From Cryptomeria japonica (lineage: Eukaryota > Streptophyta > Pinopsida > Cupressales > Cupressaceae): a stretch of 64,000 nucleotides of DNA. Where the stretch lies: assembly GCF_030272615.1 (NCBI RefSeq), contig NC_081415.1, positions 510,885,873-510,949,872 on the forward strand, written 5' to 3'. Shown here one piece after another: positions 1 through 12,549 of this stretch. A model generated the notes under the pieces. The model was not told where the DNA came from and made no database searches. It was given only the letters and a program-made list of their open reading frames with translations. Made by a program: the position numbers and the translations under genes. The stretch's first letter is position 1. Each line of letters begins with the position of its first letter.

Positions 1-2250
1 ATCTAAAATCAATAGTTTCCTAAAAAAATTTCAATAACTTCAAGTCTTAGATCAAGCCCTATATCATTATCAAGAATTTACTATCTCTTCAAGGTTTTTA
101 TCCACTATCTATTACTATCAATTCAAGACCCAAAATCATTAATGAAGTGACGAGAGAGACTTTTTCCTACATTGTTAGTTTATCCTCTTGTCCTATCAAG
201 ATTGTGACTTCATATCAATTTCCATGTTTATACCTGTAGACTTGTAATCTTAAGATTTTTCCAAAATGTCAAAAAATTCCAAGAACATAGGTACATAGTC
301 TTTCTTAGATTGGATTTTTCCATCCATCTTCCATAATATCCAAAACAATTAGGTGCATTATTATCTTTTGTTTTCATCTGTCCATTTTCTGAAATCTAAA
401 AAAAAAATCAAAAAACATAGGTGCAGAGTATTTCTTAGATTGCATTCATCAATTCATTTTTGATAAACTCCAAAACAATTAGGTGATTTGTCATCTTTAG
501 TTTTCATGTGGCCATTCTCCAAAATCTCAAAAATTTCCAAATATATAGGTTTATTCATCATATTGCATTGTATCCAAAATAAAGTGCAACAAAAAAATTA
601 GTATAGTCCAAATTGCATATGGTTGAAACAGGATCTCAAGCTTCAAGGAAACAACAAGAATCAATGAAAGAGACACCATTGGGATGAAATCAATCAAATT
701 TGATGCAAAAAATTAGTGTCATGCATCCAAATCCAAATCTTAAAATAGGTCCAGTTACAAACCCACAACTTCAACATGACACGACACAATTAGGGTTAGG
801 TCCTTATCCTTAATCAATGAGACTAGGAGATGTAAACAACCCACCAATGTTGTCAATAAATTAACCACAAAATATTTATATAGGACCATCAACCCAAGGC
901 TATATTCAACAAGGAATGGTTTTTAGAAATGGAACCAGTTATATACCCATACTTCAGTTATGTTGGACCCAACTTAGACACCTCATCCAACTTAGATTCT
1001 TCACTAGAAATTCATATGTCCTTAACCAATATTTCTTAGAATTAGATTAACAAAGCTATAAATGATACTAGGATCACTAAAACTTTAAAAAAATAAATCT
1101 TCAAAAATCCAATGTGATATTTTAATCTTAAAAATAATTGGCATCAGCTCTTGAATATATCTCTATTAGGTGACTTTGAAAATTCCTTTACAACCACAAT
1201 AGACAGAGAAAATTCCAAATCTATGATGATGATCCTAGGACCTATAATGACAATGCTAGGACCCACTATGACAGCCAATTCTCCCCCTTAGACAACCAAT
1301 TCTCCCACTTAGATATGCCTCATAAACTTGTTTGCGACCAAAAAAATGTGCCCCAAGTACCAAATTTTATCAAAACTCCTTTGCCTCTCAAATTGACTCT
1401 TGACGAACCATGGGCCACAATGGAATGCAAGAAAGTGTTTAACCTCATATGTTTCTTATTAACCTTGGGTCGGAGTTGTTTTTATCCAAAAAATTCTAAT
1501 TGAGGAAACTAAGTCAAAACATAAATTTGCATTGGGATTTTCAATCACACTCTCAGACTCATTTATCGATATCGACAACTGTTGGCCCTTTTAAAACAGA
1601 AATTTTTAATATTTTACAAGAATCAAACCAGTGGATGTTAAAGCAAAGAATATTTTTACAAAGGTCAAGGACTATATACCTATCTTCAAAGTTCTAAAAA
1701 ATGTCGTCATTGAGTCTATGCAATCCATTCCAGCCAAAAGAATTATTGCATCCAACAACTTTAATATCACAACTTAGAATTTCAGTTTAAATTTATGAAT
1801 GCTATATATTCATTTACACCACCAAGTTTCCTATGGGCAGTTAATTTTTAATATAGTTTTTTTCTTTACCTAGTGGAAAGTTGGGATTTGATACCATACA
1901 AAAAAATTGGGATTTGGAGATCATTAATTTTGAGAACACCACACACTTAAACATAATTCTTTCGAGTGGTCAGTGTAAAATGGAGTTAAATAAAAAATTC
2001 TTCTATGGTTTAAAACTTATGTTCTATACTTTCTTATTTATTATAGAGTTTCGAGATAATGTTGTTCCATTAAAGAGTTAAATAATTAAAAAGGATTATT
2101 TATATTTAAGTTTTTTTTTTAAGTTAAAAAGATATTGTATTTTAAATAAATTTTGAACAACTTGTCTTATTCTGAATTAGGACAAATTTCATATTAACAA
2201 AATAAAATTGGTGATAAATTATTAGGGAGACATTCAGTAGTTCAATATCA
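1..2250. repeat. Long direct repeat, copy A (continues past the left edge)
   Basis: This stretch matches 61750-64000 base for base at an offset of 61,749, apart from about ten substitutions and one extra T in a T-run near position 2120. The match starts at the first base of the window and is still running at the last base, so the true repeat is longer than 2.25 kb and neither end is visible. The content is AT-rich and mostly non-coding, with a broken gag-like reading frame at roughly 620-1700. It could be a segmental duplication, two young insertions of one retroelement family, or an assembly effect. Long terminal repeats of one giant element are less likely because the repeat appears to hold coding relics. 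Confidence 0.9.
620..1700 (+). pseudogene. Gag-like retroelement coding relic, heavily broken
   Basis: Plus-strand translation gives short Gln/Asn/Pro/Met-rich stretches broken by many stops and frame changes. The longest open pieces are 1315-1503 and 1500-1697. The composition (repeated Pro-Gln-Leu and Asn-Pro steps, then a mixed hydrophobic part) resembles the N-terminal gag region of plant LTR retrotransposons, but no zinc knuckle, protease or polymerase motif is visible. The same relic recurs at about 62369-63449 with the same stops, so it was already dead before the two copies separated. The family is not identified. Confidence 0.3.
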
Positions 2251-4639
2251 AACTTTGTGATTCTCAAAATTTTATGTGAGTTGGTAAGTCTCTTGCTTAT
2301 AACTAAGATTTCATGGTCACATCATCAAATATGATGTCACATTTTATTTAATTATGACATTAAATGAATAAATATTATTAACAACTATTAAAACATGTTT
2401 AATTATTAAGAAAGAACAGATCTATATAGACTGCATAATTTAAAAGCCAGTACTGTTTGATCTCATCTTATTTTATAATCATAGAACGTATACCAAAGCA
2501 ACCCAATTTTTATAATTCTCATAGTCCCCTTTTAGTTCTCCTGTAAAATTTGTTGGTTTCAATTTCACATATTTCAACATATTTAGTGGTGAAGCTCCCA
2601 ATTTCATGAACACGTTATCTTTTTCCTAGTGTGATCATTTATATCCTACCTTTACCCCTTTACGGTGACCCATAAAAAAATTAGGTCTTTTCCTATTGTT
2701 GTCCTTGAATTTTGATCATTTTAGTAACCATCCATAAAAAAACACATATAAAGTTATTCAAATGTAGCAATTAATAATCTATGGTCACTATAAGAGCAAG
2801 ATCCCATGCAATAATTTCAGTATTCTCGTGAATTTTTAAAAATTTCTAAAGTTACATAATATTAAATTATAGATATTTTGTTGTTATATTTTATTTTAAA
2901 AGAATAATTGTGTGATATATTAATGATTAATCAGTGATCACATAATTTTAATGTTCTTTTAATTTATGATTGAAATTTAATTGTTAGATTTTAACTATTA
3001 AAAATATTTCTACTTCTAAAAATTAAGCAACAAATAGTTAAAATCAATTAAAATCATATTGTAGTATTCTATTGAAAACATTTTCAATCAAATGTATCTC
3101 GTTTCATATGCATTGGACAAAAAAAAATTCGAAAATGCATTCTATTTTTCTATCACCATGTGTAAGTATCATGGCTCAAAAAAATCTATGTAGCTTAAAT
3201 CAATACCATTTCCTTGTGGCTCCTTTGCATAGCTCTGTAGTATTGATATTTCAATTTATTTCAGTCTAATTCTATCAAGAACACTAAGACTCTCTTTCTC
3301 TTATTTTCCTTTCATTCATCTTTCATCAACTTCTCTTTTTTGAGATTTTAGCTAAATCAAAATTCATTATGACTTGATATGCTTCGAGTAGCCTTGAATT
3401 GCAATTTACTAATTTAAGGAGCCTTAAAGATAATCAATGTCAATCCTTCTTAAGTTTTCCTATGCAGTAACCACTTAGGTTGCATGTTTGGTTTCAGGAT
3501 AAGCAAGTAACAATGGAATTAAATATAGAAATGTCTGCTACTAAATCTTTTGTTTACCTTATATATTATCTAAATGAGACTTTCAATTCCAATTTCTTTA
3601 AAATTTAAACATATGATGTCTACTTTTATTTATATAACTCTTCATTCTTAAATCAATTCAATTATTATCAAAATAAATTATTAAGATAATAACTATTAGA
3701 TCAAATAATCTCAAAGAAAAACTAAATGTATTAAACAAAAATCCAACGAAAATATAAAATTTATTTGGAAGATCATAAAACTGGAAGCTATTTATAACAA
3801 ATAATGTTAAGCACTAATTAAATAGTCATGTCAGGTTCTAAAAAGGTAGAGTTTTTAATGTTACAACCATAGCAACAACAAATTCGAGTAAACCCTTCAA
3901 TTTCAGTATATTTGAATGTTTTTTATTGACTATTTCTAAATACATAACTATAAAAAAAAATTGTCTTATTCTCATGCGCTTGGAATATTTCTTAACATAT
4001 ATTTTGAATGCCTCAAATTATTTTATTTGTTTTTAGTCATACAATTTATTCTCACAATAAAAAAAATAATATTTTTGGTTGTCTTTCTCAAAGTAATTAT
4101 TTTAAATGCTATTGTTCTGAAAACCCTATGACTAATCCAAATCATTATACAATCCGCATAAACGTGAAGCTTTGCCTCTCTTATTTAAATTAACAATACC
4201 CCAGATGAATCCACAGAATCTACCACTATCGCAAATGACGACAAGAACTTTAGCTAGCACTATTCAACCCAACATATCAAATGTTCCCCACGGTGGTCAA
4301 CAAGAATCTATGGCCCAAGAAGTGTTTACATATACCACGAGAATGCCGTACATGCCTCCCCAAGATGAAAATGTACAAACACAACAGAATGTTTCTTTTG
4401 AGCACACAATTCATTCAAACAAAACAAAACAGAAAATTTCTTCATCTCTCATAGTTTGCTGTCAGTATATATTCAAATATAAAAACTGCTCTGTATCATA
4501 TACGTCAATGATAAAGCTACCATTCAACACCATATCTTGTATTCTTTGAGAATTCTTGGTTTTATTCGATGCATTGTAACTGTAGTCATTTGTTGCACGT
4601 TGGTTTTTTCTTAATGTTTTTTTGTTTTCTATGTTTTTT
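2251..4639. other. AT-rich non-coding stretch
   Basis: No gene is supported here. An open frame at 4172-4549 (125 codons, plus strand) is rich in Gln, Asn, Pro and Thr and resembles the low-complexity gag-like relic at the window start. It has no recognisable domain and opens in a different sequence context. Other open frames are short and AT-driven. Confidence 0.5.
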
Positions 4640-4797
4640 TTTTAAGATTGGACAAATGGGGTTATCATTTTTTTTATAAACTGTAGTGACACCAAGTTTC
4701 ATTCTTTCGATATCATGTGGGTTGGGGGACATTAAATCTTGTGACCTCGTCCTTCATCACTAGAAGCTCTCACCAATCTAGCTAGGCTCCCAACCTT
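4640..4797 (-). mobile_element. tRNA-derived SINE-like fragment
   Basis: On the minus strand, 4773-4784 reads TAGCTAGATTGG and is followed by TGAGAGC, a good match to the A box of plant tRNAs (TRGCNNAGYNGG). About 40 bases further on is a degenerate B-box-like stretch (GGTCACAAGATTTAATGTCC). A poly-T run on the plus strand (about 4640-4670) could be the A-rich tail side. Two boxes in the right order and orientation suggest a decayed tRNA-derived SINE. The B box is poor, so this is only moderately supported. Confidence 0.4.
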
Positions 4798-4959
4798 CTT
4801 AATATTTTTTCTTGCATTCAATGCAAGTCTTTCTTCTTTATTTAGAATTATTTGTTAACAATGTCTGTTCGTATTTTTAGTTTACATCAACAATTAGTTT
4901 TCATAAATCTCTATTATTTATTTAGAATTATTTGTTAACCATGTTTGCTAGTATTTTTG

Positions 4960-5245
4960 AGCCGATAGGCTCTTTGTATGGGGTTTTTAAGCCGGAAAAG
5001 TGTTAGTATGTCAGTTATTGCTATTTCCGGGGGATCATTTTCACGTTTTCCGGTGGCGTCGAAAAGGAAAGCCAAGTTACGTTATGTCTCACGCTGCTAA
5101 AGTAAAACTGTTCAAAACTTGCCGGCCCCACCAACGATAATATCATCGGAGGGCTTATAATTGTGAATGACCTTGCATCCGGTACTATCGCCTGCTGAAA
5201 GTATGGAGTCTAGTTTGGGCCCACACCCCACCCCTCTCTCTTGCC
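4960..5245. other. GC-enriched island in AT-rich DNA
   Basis: This short stretch has many CG dinucleotides and GC-rich words (GCCGGAAAAG, TTTCCGGGGG, CCGGTGGCGTCG, TTGCCGGCCCC, TTTGGGCCCACAC), and is followed abruptly by more than 1 kb of nearly pure AT. Retained CpG suggests low methylation or recent arrival. TGGGCC/GGGCCCA is a common plant promoter element (site II type), so a promoter fragment is possible. No open frame of note follows on either strand. Confidence 0.4.
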
Positions 5246-6420
5246 GCATTTAATGAATTTTTAATTATATTTTTTAAAAATTTGAATATATTTTTCTATA
5301 TTATTTTTTAAAAATTTGAATATATTTTTTCTATATTATTTTTTAATTGTATTTTATTTATACTTATTTTGATTATTTAATGTATTCTATTTATATTATA
5401 ATTTTATTTTTTTTAATATATCTTAAATTTTATATATTTTATTTATATTTTACTTTAAAAAAAAAATTAAATAGTTTAATAAAAAAATTATTATTTTTTA
5501 ATTTTTAATATATATTTATATAAATGTACAATATTCATATTATATTTTTTTATTTTTCAATATATCTTTATATTTAATATTTATGTTGAAATATTGAATA
5601 TTATTTTTAAATTTAAATTATTAATATTTTGGTTGTCCTTTTATTGTCATTTATTTTAATATTAAATATATATTTAATTTTAATTTAAAAAGTAGAGTTA
5701 AATATAAAATATTAAACATGATGTTAATTTAAAATGTAAAATTTATTAAACTATATTAAACTTTAATATACTTTAAAGTTTAACTTCATAATAAAATTTA
5801 AATATTATAATTTAAAGTTTCATATTTAATATATAAAGTTATAAAACTTTATAAAATTTATTATTAGGTATGTTTATAAACTTTATAAATAATATAGATA
5901 TAAATAATAAAATTTATGCACTTTTAATTTATATACTTATAATTCAAAAGTGTATAAAGTTTATTATAATATAGCTTTTATATACTTTATATTATAATTC
6001 CAAAGTGAAAAACTATTACTTATAATTCAAAAGTGAATAAAGTTTCACTTATAAGTTTATTCAAAAGTGGATAAATTTTATACACTTATAAATTTCACTT
6101 ATAAGTTTATTCAAAAGTGGATAAATTTAATACACTTATAAATTTTCACTTATAAGTGAATAAAATTTATTATAATTTAAAAGTGAATAAATTTAATAAA
6201 TGAATAAGCTTTCACTTCAAAGTGAAACAAAGTTTATTATAATTCAAAAGTGAATAAACTTTAAAGTATATAAAGGTTACATTATAATAAACTTTATGCA
6301 CTTTTGAATTTTGAATTATAAGTATACAAAGTTAATTGTACTATAAAGTATAGAAAAAATATAATTTAAATTATAATACATAATTAAATGGAGAATATAT
6401 AGTTATTTATGAATTATATA
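5246..6420. repeat. Extremely AT-rich region with palindromic tandem motifs
   Basis: Almost only A and T. From about 5930 to 6310 it carries recurring words such as CACTTATAAGTTTATTC, AAAAGTGGATAAATTT and AAAGTGAATAAA in both orientations, so it is rich in inverted and tandem repeats (for example 6044-6085 against 6086-6150). There is no coding potential. It could be a decayed foldback or MITE cluster, or a matrix-attachment-like region. Confidence 0.6.
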
Positions 6421-7107
6421 ATAGAAAATATTTTATTGTGTGACATTTGCAGATATCTTGACATCTTTTATCCATGTTACCCATCGTGAACATCTCCCAA
6501 ATAATATAACGAGTTTCTAAAACATTTTAAGCATAATGTTACACATCAATATGCTAAATGACATCTACAAAGAAACTCTCCCAATGCAATATCAAGGACT
6601 ATTATAGGACTTTGACATTTTCTTTGTCAAAGCACACCTGTTAAACAACCCAAATAGCATATTGTAAAAAAATCAACATAGAGTGAAACCTTGAGTATAA
6701 ATGTCAGAATTGTTATCATGAAAGAGTAGTTGTTGTTTATAACACAGAGAATGCTAGAATTGCTATCATGAAATATAAGAGGCCCAAATAACTTAGCAGA
6801 ACTACGAATGGTGGCATTGAACTAAAATTAAATTGTACTCAACATGTGTTAGAATTCCCACATAAATGCAGCAATAACGAAGAACAAGGCAACCCTGCCA
6901 CCCTGCAATTATATAACATCTTTGGATAAGATTAGCTGAGTAAATCAAAAGTTGTCAATAACATCAATAATCTTGAAGACTTCTCTTACAAATCACCCAA
7001 AATATAGTGTACTGCATTGGTCAATAATATGTACACTTCTTGTACTAATCAATTGTTTTATCACAGGAACTTGAGAGTGGTTAAACATAATCTAAATAGG
7101 AAATGTA
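6421..7107. other. Non-coding stretch next to an exon-like fragment
   Basis: No open frame or repeat stands out. It lies downstream (minus strand) of the exon-like fragment at 7108-7311, so it may be its former 3' untranslated or intronic sequence. Base composition is less extreme than the AT-rich block to the left. Confidence 0.35.
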
Positions 7108-7311
7108 TCAATTTTCATCATCAAGTGCACCAAGGGCCTTCATATCCTCTAACAATGCCACATAACAGTCATCAATGCTTCAAGGTTTAGCTACTGGTTG
7201 AACAGGATCTAGCTTAACTATATATGCAAGGCCCAAAGAACTAGCAGCAACAATGGGCTTAGGTTTCACCTTTTGAGTGCTTTCCCTCCTTACATGAGCA
7301 GAGGTTGGAAC
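7108..7311 (-). pseudogene. Terminal-exon fragment of an unidentified host-type protein
   Basis: The minus-strand frame reads as ordinary plant protein: a Lys/Pro-rich part (VRRESTQKVKPKPIVAASS), then a short hydrophobic part, then an acidic C-terminus (DDCYVALLEDMKALGALDDE) and a TGA at 7108-7110. One in-frame TGA at 7180-7182 breaks it, and could come from CGA or TGG by one transition. Stops appear just upstream of 7311, where AG dinucleotides could be a splice acceptor (ATAAAG before GTTCCAACC). This looks like the last exon of a spliced gene, or a captured or decayed piece of one. I do not recognise the protein. The short acidic tail is reminiscent of nuclear RNA-processing proteins, but that is a guess. 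Confidence 0.5.
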
Positions 7312-7930
7312 CTTTATTGTAACTTTATATTATTTGAATCAAATGACAATTTTTTTCCTAAATTATATCACTTAATGAACTTTTTCCAAATTTTTCCCAT
7401 GCCAAAATTGAATATGAACACAATCCTTGTGATAGGTTTTAGGTAATTTTATTTTCACCTAAACCCTGCAACCAAAAATAGATGCACAACAACAAAGAAT
7501 ACAAGTATCTAACTTGTTCGTTAGTCCTGCATAAAATCCCCATGCCTTGAGTTGTGCAACTGTAGTGCATACCTATTCAAAAACCATCTAATTGTGGATG
7601 GTACTTTTTAGTGTTGTGCATTTTTTTATCAATGTTATTTTGTCAATAAATATAAAATAATTGCAATTGACAATTGATATTTATGTTCATTTTTGGAAAA
7701 AAATTTGTTAATGTTAATTGTCATTGTATATTTTGTTTTCGTAAAGTTCAAAATCTTTTTATTGTATGTTACTAAATCACTACCCATGCCCTTAACCTTG
7801 CATGCTTGATCGCCTATTGGCTTCCCGTTGCACGAAAATAAACCAAACTGTGCAACCGCTAGTTAGTTTATATTGGCAATTAGTTTGTTCATATGTAGTC
7901 TGATTTTGGGTGATTTAATTAATGAGAAAC

Positions 7931-8210
7931 AATATAATTTTGATTTCATCTCTGTTGTATGCACAGATAGTAGTTTCTATTTAAAATTCTTGTTCAATAA
8001 CTACTAATTGAATAAAATGATGCTTTATTTTTTGATCTAATATTCATTCAATGTAGTGTTAGAGTTGAGTAATATTTTGATTTCATCTCTATTGTATGCA
8101 CACATAGTAGTTTCTATTTAAAATCTTTGTTCAATAATTAATAATTGAATAAGATGATGCTTTATTTTCTGATCTAATATCCATTCAATATAGTGTTAGA
8201 GCTGAGTAAT
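7931..8210. repeat. Tandem duplication, about 140-bp unit x2
   Basis: Two adjacent units start at 7931 and 8071. Each carries TTTTGATTTCATCTCT, then TAGTAGTTTCTATTTAAAAT and GATGATGCTTTATTTT, and each ends GAGTAATATT. They differ by scattered substitutions and a few indels. No coding content. Confidence 0.85.
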
Positions 8211-10734
8211 ATTCTCCTTTAGATTGCTAGAGCTCCATTACACAATTGTAAAGGTTTGAAAAGGTTTGAAAAGAGAGTTTTGAGAAGGCTGTTGAGATTT
8301 TTTAGTGTAATTGAACTAAGGAAAAAATATTTAAAAGGTATGATAGATATTATTGAAGTGTCTATTTTCGTGAATAAAAATATAATTAAAAAAATATAGT
8401 TTATTCGTAATACTATTGCATTCACTTAAGTCTAATTAATTGATTTGTTGTACCAATCGAAAGTGATTATTATTTTTATTTTCAAACTAAACTTGATTTT
8501 TATAATGTTGAGATTTATATTTTTAAATTAGAAATTATTTATCGACAATATGATTGGATGAAAAACTTTGGTGTTATAGGAGAAAATTTATAGAAATGAT
8601 AGATTTTATAAGTTCTTTTTAAGATTTCCTTATATTTCAAAAATAAATGTCTATTTTAAATAACTTTTCTTTTTTTTATTGATATTCTTGTAAATAAAGT
8701 GATTTCTAAATATAGGAATTTGATTCACACCATTTAAATTAAATTAAATAAATAATTAAACTATTTCATTACAAGCATTACACACAAAATATTTCTATTA
8801 AAAAAATCATGTATCTTTGATAGTTATAATTTTGTATCTTTTGTTGAAATCATTCAAATTTTTATTATAATTTTTGAAAATCATAATTTTCTTTTTAATC
8901 ATTTTAATATATACAATATAATTTTATAACATTTAATCAAAAAAATTTAAAAAATTCATTTAGTTATTAAAAAATATATATTTTCACTTTATTGTTTATA
9001 TTATATAATTTTATAATTGTTAATAGTTGTTTTATTAGGATCAATTATAATTATTATTTTTATTGGTAAAAGTTATAGTTTATATTAATTTGAAAATAGA
9101 AATTACATACCAATAAGATAACAATATAGTCCATAACATACACCCCATTCATCTATCATGTCAACCTATTCTCCAAACCACCTACAAACCAAAAAATAGA
9201 TTTCCTCCTTCAACACCCTCATACATCAAGATATGATTACAAAATGGCCATATGATAAAGCATAATACATATATAGCTATTATTAAATATTTTTTATTGA
9301 TTTGAATGACCCCTTTCATATGTACTCTTTCTAAGCCTATAATCTTCTTTCCTAGAGTATGGTTTTTTCTTGTTTTTCTTCTTTGTCCCCTCTCCTTCCT
9401 GATATTACATACTTGCTTCTCAATCCTTCAAGTACTCTTTGATGTGCCTCTTCCCTCCTTGCTTCTCAATCATTATCCACTCCCAAAACTAGGAATGGTC
9501 TTAATGGCTGCTCAAACTCAACTACATGAACCTCTTCACCTCCATTTTCCACAAACCTTCACTAGGTCAAGCCATTGCTAAGAAAGGATTAAGGTCATCA
9601 TTTCATTCCTCTTTCACACACTTCTTAATTACCCAATTGGCATCCTCTTTTAAATGGGTTCATCCCATTTAGCATGGAAATCCTTTCTAGTCATCATGCC
9701 TCCAAACATCAAGATTCCTTATGTAAAACCCAGACAATAGAAGTGACAAATTGGTAGCAAGAATTTAGGTAGGTTGGAAATAAGGAAGGACAATTGAAGC
9801 TATAGTTCTAAATAGAGCTGAAAACTAAAATATGTTTTAGCAAGTAACAACAATATGATCTGCATCCAGAAGAAATACATGCCCTCAAATAACAACACAT
9901 AAAAATCTTCTTCTACCAGAACTATCTATGAAATATGAACTAACTGAGAACTTGTCAGACATTGAAAATGTTCCTAACATACAATGAATTACAATTCTTG
10001 GGAACTTTACAGGCCTTGACAACATAGATTCATATTGACAATATACCTAAAGTGACACAAGGTACTTCAATCAATTACTCTAGCACAATACAATGGTGAC
10101 TTGAACATATGTGTGTGTGTGCAAAAACTCATATGATATTACTCTCTTGTTCACTATATCCATATCCCTCTCTCCAATGATACTCTCACTCTCTATCTTG
10201 GAGGATAAGGTAAATTTTCTTGCATCCAACATAGCAATCACAATAGTAGTTAGCCCATTACATAAAGATTATCAAATACATTGAAATAAAAAAGATAATC
10301 ATATATAATTAAGCACTAATGATAAATATTAGATGTCCATGTGCTCATTTCAAAATATCCATCTAATGTAAACCAAATCTCACATACATATTTACCACAC
10401 CATAGCTTCAAAGTGGAAAGTATTGTCAATGTCATAAAATGGGGTGTAACACTTTTTTCATAATCTTTTTACAACTTAGCAATATAAATATTTCGGTCAC
10501 TTAGAAAATTATTCAAGTGTCTATCTAATGTATATGTGTGTGTGTATACTTTCATATTAGATGAGAAATTAATCAAAAAGAAAGTCAACTTGATTGATTT
10601 CATGACATTAATTATAATCTAATTTCATCATACGGCTATGAGAACTCAACAAGATCATTCACTTCTTAAGAAACATATTCACATACAGCTACATGAATGT
10701 GCCAAAATTCCCACAAATAGAATTACAAAAAATA
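8211..10734. other. AT-rich non-coding stretch
   Basis: No gene is supported. The frame at 9306-9581 (91 codons, plus) is a hydrophobic low-complexity sequence with no domain. AAAATGGGGTGTAACAC at about 10437 resembles the junction of a purine tract and an LTR start (G-run followed by TGTAACA), and a similar word, GAGTGGGGTGTGACATT, occurs at about 12026. These may be remnants of Ty3/gypsy-type LTRs, but no partner LTR or TSD was found. Confidence 0.4.
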
Positions 10735-10880
10735 GAGATAGTAAGAATAAAAGATAGATATAAGGTCTACATTATTTATGTAAAAAATTTAGCCCCAATG
10801 TGGTAAGAAAAATAGAATAATATCAATATATTACACAAGAACTAAAATAAAATATACAATCATAATTTATAATAAGTGAG
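10735..10880. repeat. Dispersed repeat, partner at 16915-17065
   Basis: The stretch around AAAAGATAGATATAAGG, GCCCCAATGTGGTAA and AATAAAATATACA aligns with 16915-17065 (AAAAGAGAGATATAAGG, ACCCCAATATGATAT, AATAAAATATACA) in the same orientation. Similarity is moderate, with small indels. Type of element unknown. Confidence 0.6.
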
Positions 10881-10940
10881 ACATAGCCATTTTTTGACCC
10901 TATAGGGATTTTACTATGTACCATGATTTGACACATTATA

Positions 10941-10984
10941 TGTATGTGTGTGTGTGTGTACACACACACACACACATACATACA
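10941..10984. repeat. TG/CA microsatellite, palindromic
   Basis: A (TG)n run switches directly to a (CA)n run, flanked by TATG/CATA steps, so the whole tract is an inverted repeat able to form a hairpin. Confidence 0.95.
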
Positions 10985-11040
10985 TATATTCATATATTCA
11001 TATATGTACATATATGTGTTAGAAACACGGATTCCCTTGC

Positions 11041-11390
11041 ACCAAAAGATCAACCTATTAATGCCTGATACAACTATGTGACACATAGAATCCACGGGAG
11101 GTGGTTAAGCCATGTCAGAAACTTGTCGCTTGCACTACACAACACAAGGAGACTAAGGGAGCACACCTTGAAGCAATCCCCCCACCACAAGAAGGGGGTT
11201 TGAACCCATGAGAAATATTTGATACTGCTTGTTGGAAATATTGTTGTTGTTGTACCAAAATATCAACCTGTTAATGCCCGATATAACCGCATGACACATA
11301 GAATCCATGGGAGGCATTTAGGTCATATCGCAAACCCGCCGCTTGCACTATATAACACAAGGATAACAAGAGCACAGACCTTGCAATAAT
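11041..11390. repeat. Duplicated about 140-bp segment, period about 213 bp
   Basis: ACCAAAAGATCAACCTATTA at 11041 recurs as ACCAAAATATCAACCTGTTA at 11254. It is followed in both by GACACATAGAATCCA, GGGAGG and CGCTTGCACTA, ending AACACAAGG. Most differences are transitions. Between the units, 11175-11200 contains GGGGGTTTGAACCC. Confidence 0.8.
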
Positions 11391-11439
11391 ATATATGTGT
11401 ATGTGTGTATGTATGTGTGTGTGTGTGTGTGTGTGTGTG
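11391..11439. repeat. (TG)n microsatellite
   Basis: TATATGTGTATGTGTGTATG leads into an uninterrupted (GT)n run that ends GTGG at 11440. Confidence 0.95.
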
Positions 11440-11440
11440 G

Positions 11441-12549
11441 TAGTCAAAAGAGATTGCATTTATATACAAGTGGAGGATATGTTTATATGTGAATGTATGT
11501 AGGGTAATAAGTGTGTTGTGAATGATTTGTATAGATATGCATATGATTAATGAATTAATTCCTAGATGATGATGATTTAATACAAAAATAAATGTAATAC
11601 ATTATAAAAAATGCATCTAATATAATGGGATTGTAGTGTCTCTCCTTGACATACTTTTCTTTTGATGCATTGGTAGACTTTTATAGATTTGTTTAGACTT
11701 ATTTATGTTACTCTTGGTAGATGTTGATGGTTTTGTTTATGTTCTGATGATACTAGTTTGATGACATACATTGCATGTTTATAGATGATAATTATGTTTT
11801 ATGTGGATGATGATATACTCAGGACTATGATAATATTGAGATTTGTATTTTCTTATTTATGCATATTCATTATGTGCATGTTATGGCTTATATTTTATCG
11901 TACCTTGTGCTAACTTTACTTTATGATCATGTTAGATATGATGATGTTACTGATGAAGCTTTGTCTTACCATAATGTATTTTTTATGTGGAAATGGAAGG
12001 GATGATGTCATACCACTCATTTATGAGTGGGGTGTGACATTGCAATTATCTTTCACCTATGTGTTTACTTTGTGACTGCATATATGTATATATGTTGTGC
12101 AGAGATGTTTGGTGTTATGCAGATTGTAGGTACTAGACATTGACTCCACTTGGTTCTACAATTTTGTGTATGTATCTAATCTCAATGGCAAGTCGATCAG
12201 AGAATGATATAATGTCTTATCACATTCTAAGCTTAGTTGATGCCTTGTCAGTTTTAGTATTTTGGTTATGTTGCCTTGTTAGGAGTTATGTGGTATTTTA
12301 ATTATTGTGTTGGGTTGATTTTATTAAATTATGGTCATTAAATAATTAATAATTTTATTTAGCTCTTATTTGTGTGTAATTAATAAATAATATTTATTTC
12401 GAGCTCATTATATAATATTAATATTATTTTATGAAATTATATTATTGGAGCTTTTATATTTAATTGGGAATTTAATTGTTTATTTATTTTCACTTTATTT
12501 TATTGTCTATTTGGGAGTTAAGATTAGTAATTAATGTATATGGTGAAAA
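11441..12549. other. Non-coding stretch
   Basis: TG-rich sequence followed by an AT-rich part (12300-12540, repeated TTAATTAATAATTTTATTT-like words). No gene or complete mobile element is seen. Confidence 0.5.

Noticed and set aside
1-2250. Long repeats as LTRs of one giant 62-kb retrotransposon
   Set aside because: The repeats appear to contain gag-like coding relics, no primer site or polypurine tract flanks them, and unrelated older elements fill the interval.
9306-9581. 91-codon plus-strand frame
   Set aside because: Hydrophobic low-complexity translation of pyrimidine-rich DNA, with no domain or homologous copy in the window.
11170-11200. tRNA or SINE B-box-like GGGTTCAAACCCCC on the minus strand
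   Set aside because: No A box at a suitable distance and no cloverleaf could be drawn.
10437-12045. LTR pair suggested by GGGGTGTAACA and GGGGTGTGACA
   Set aside because: The sequences after the two words do not align and no TSD or primer site was found.
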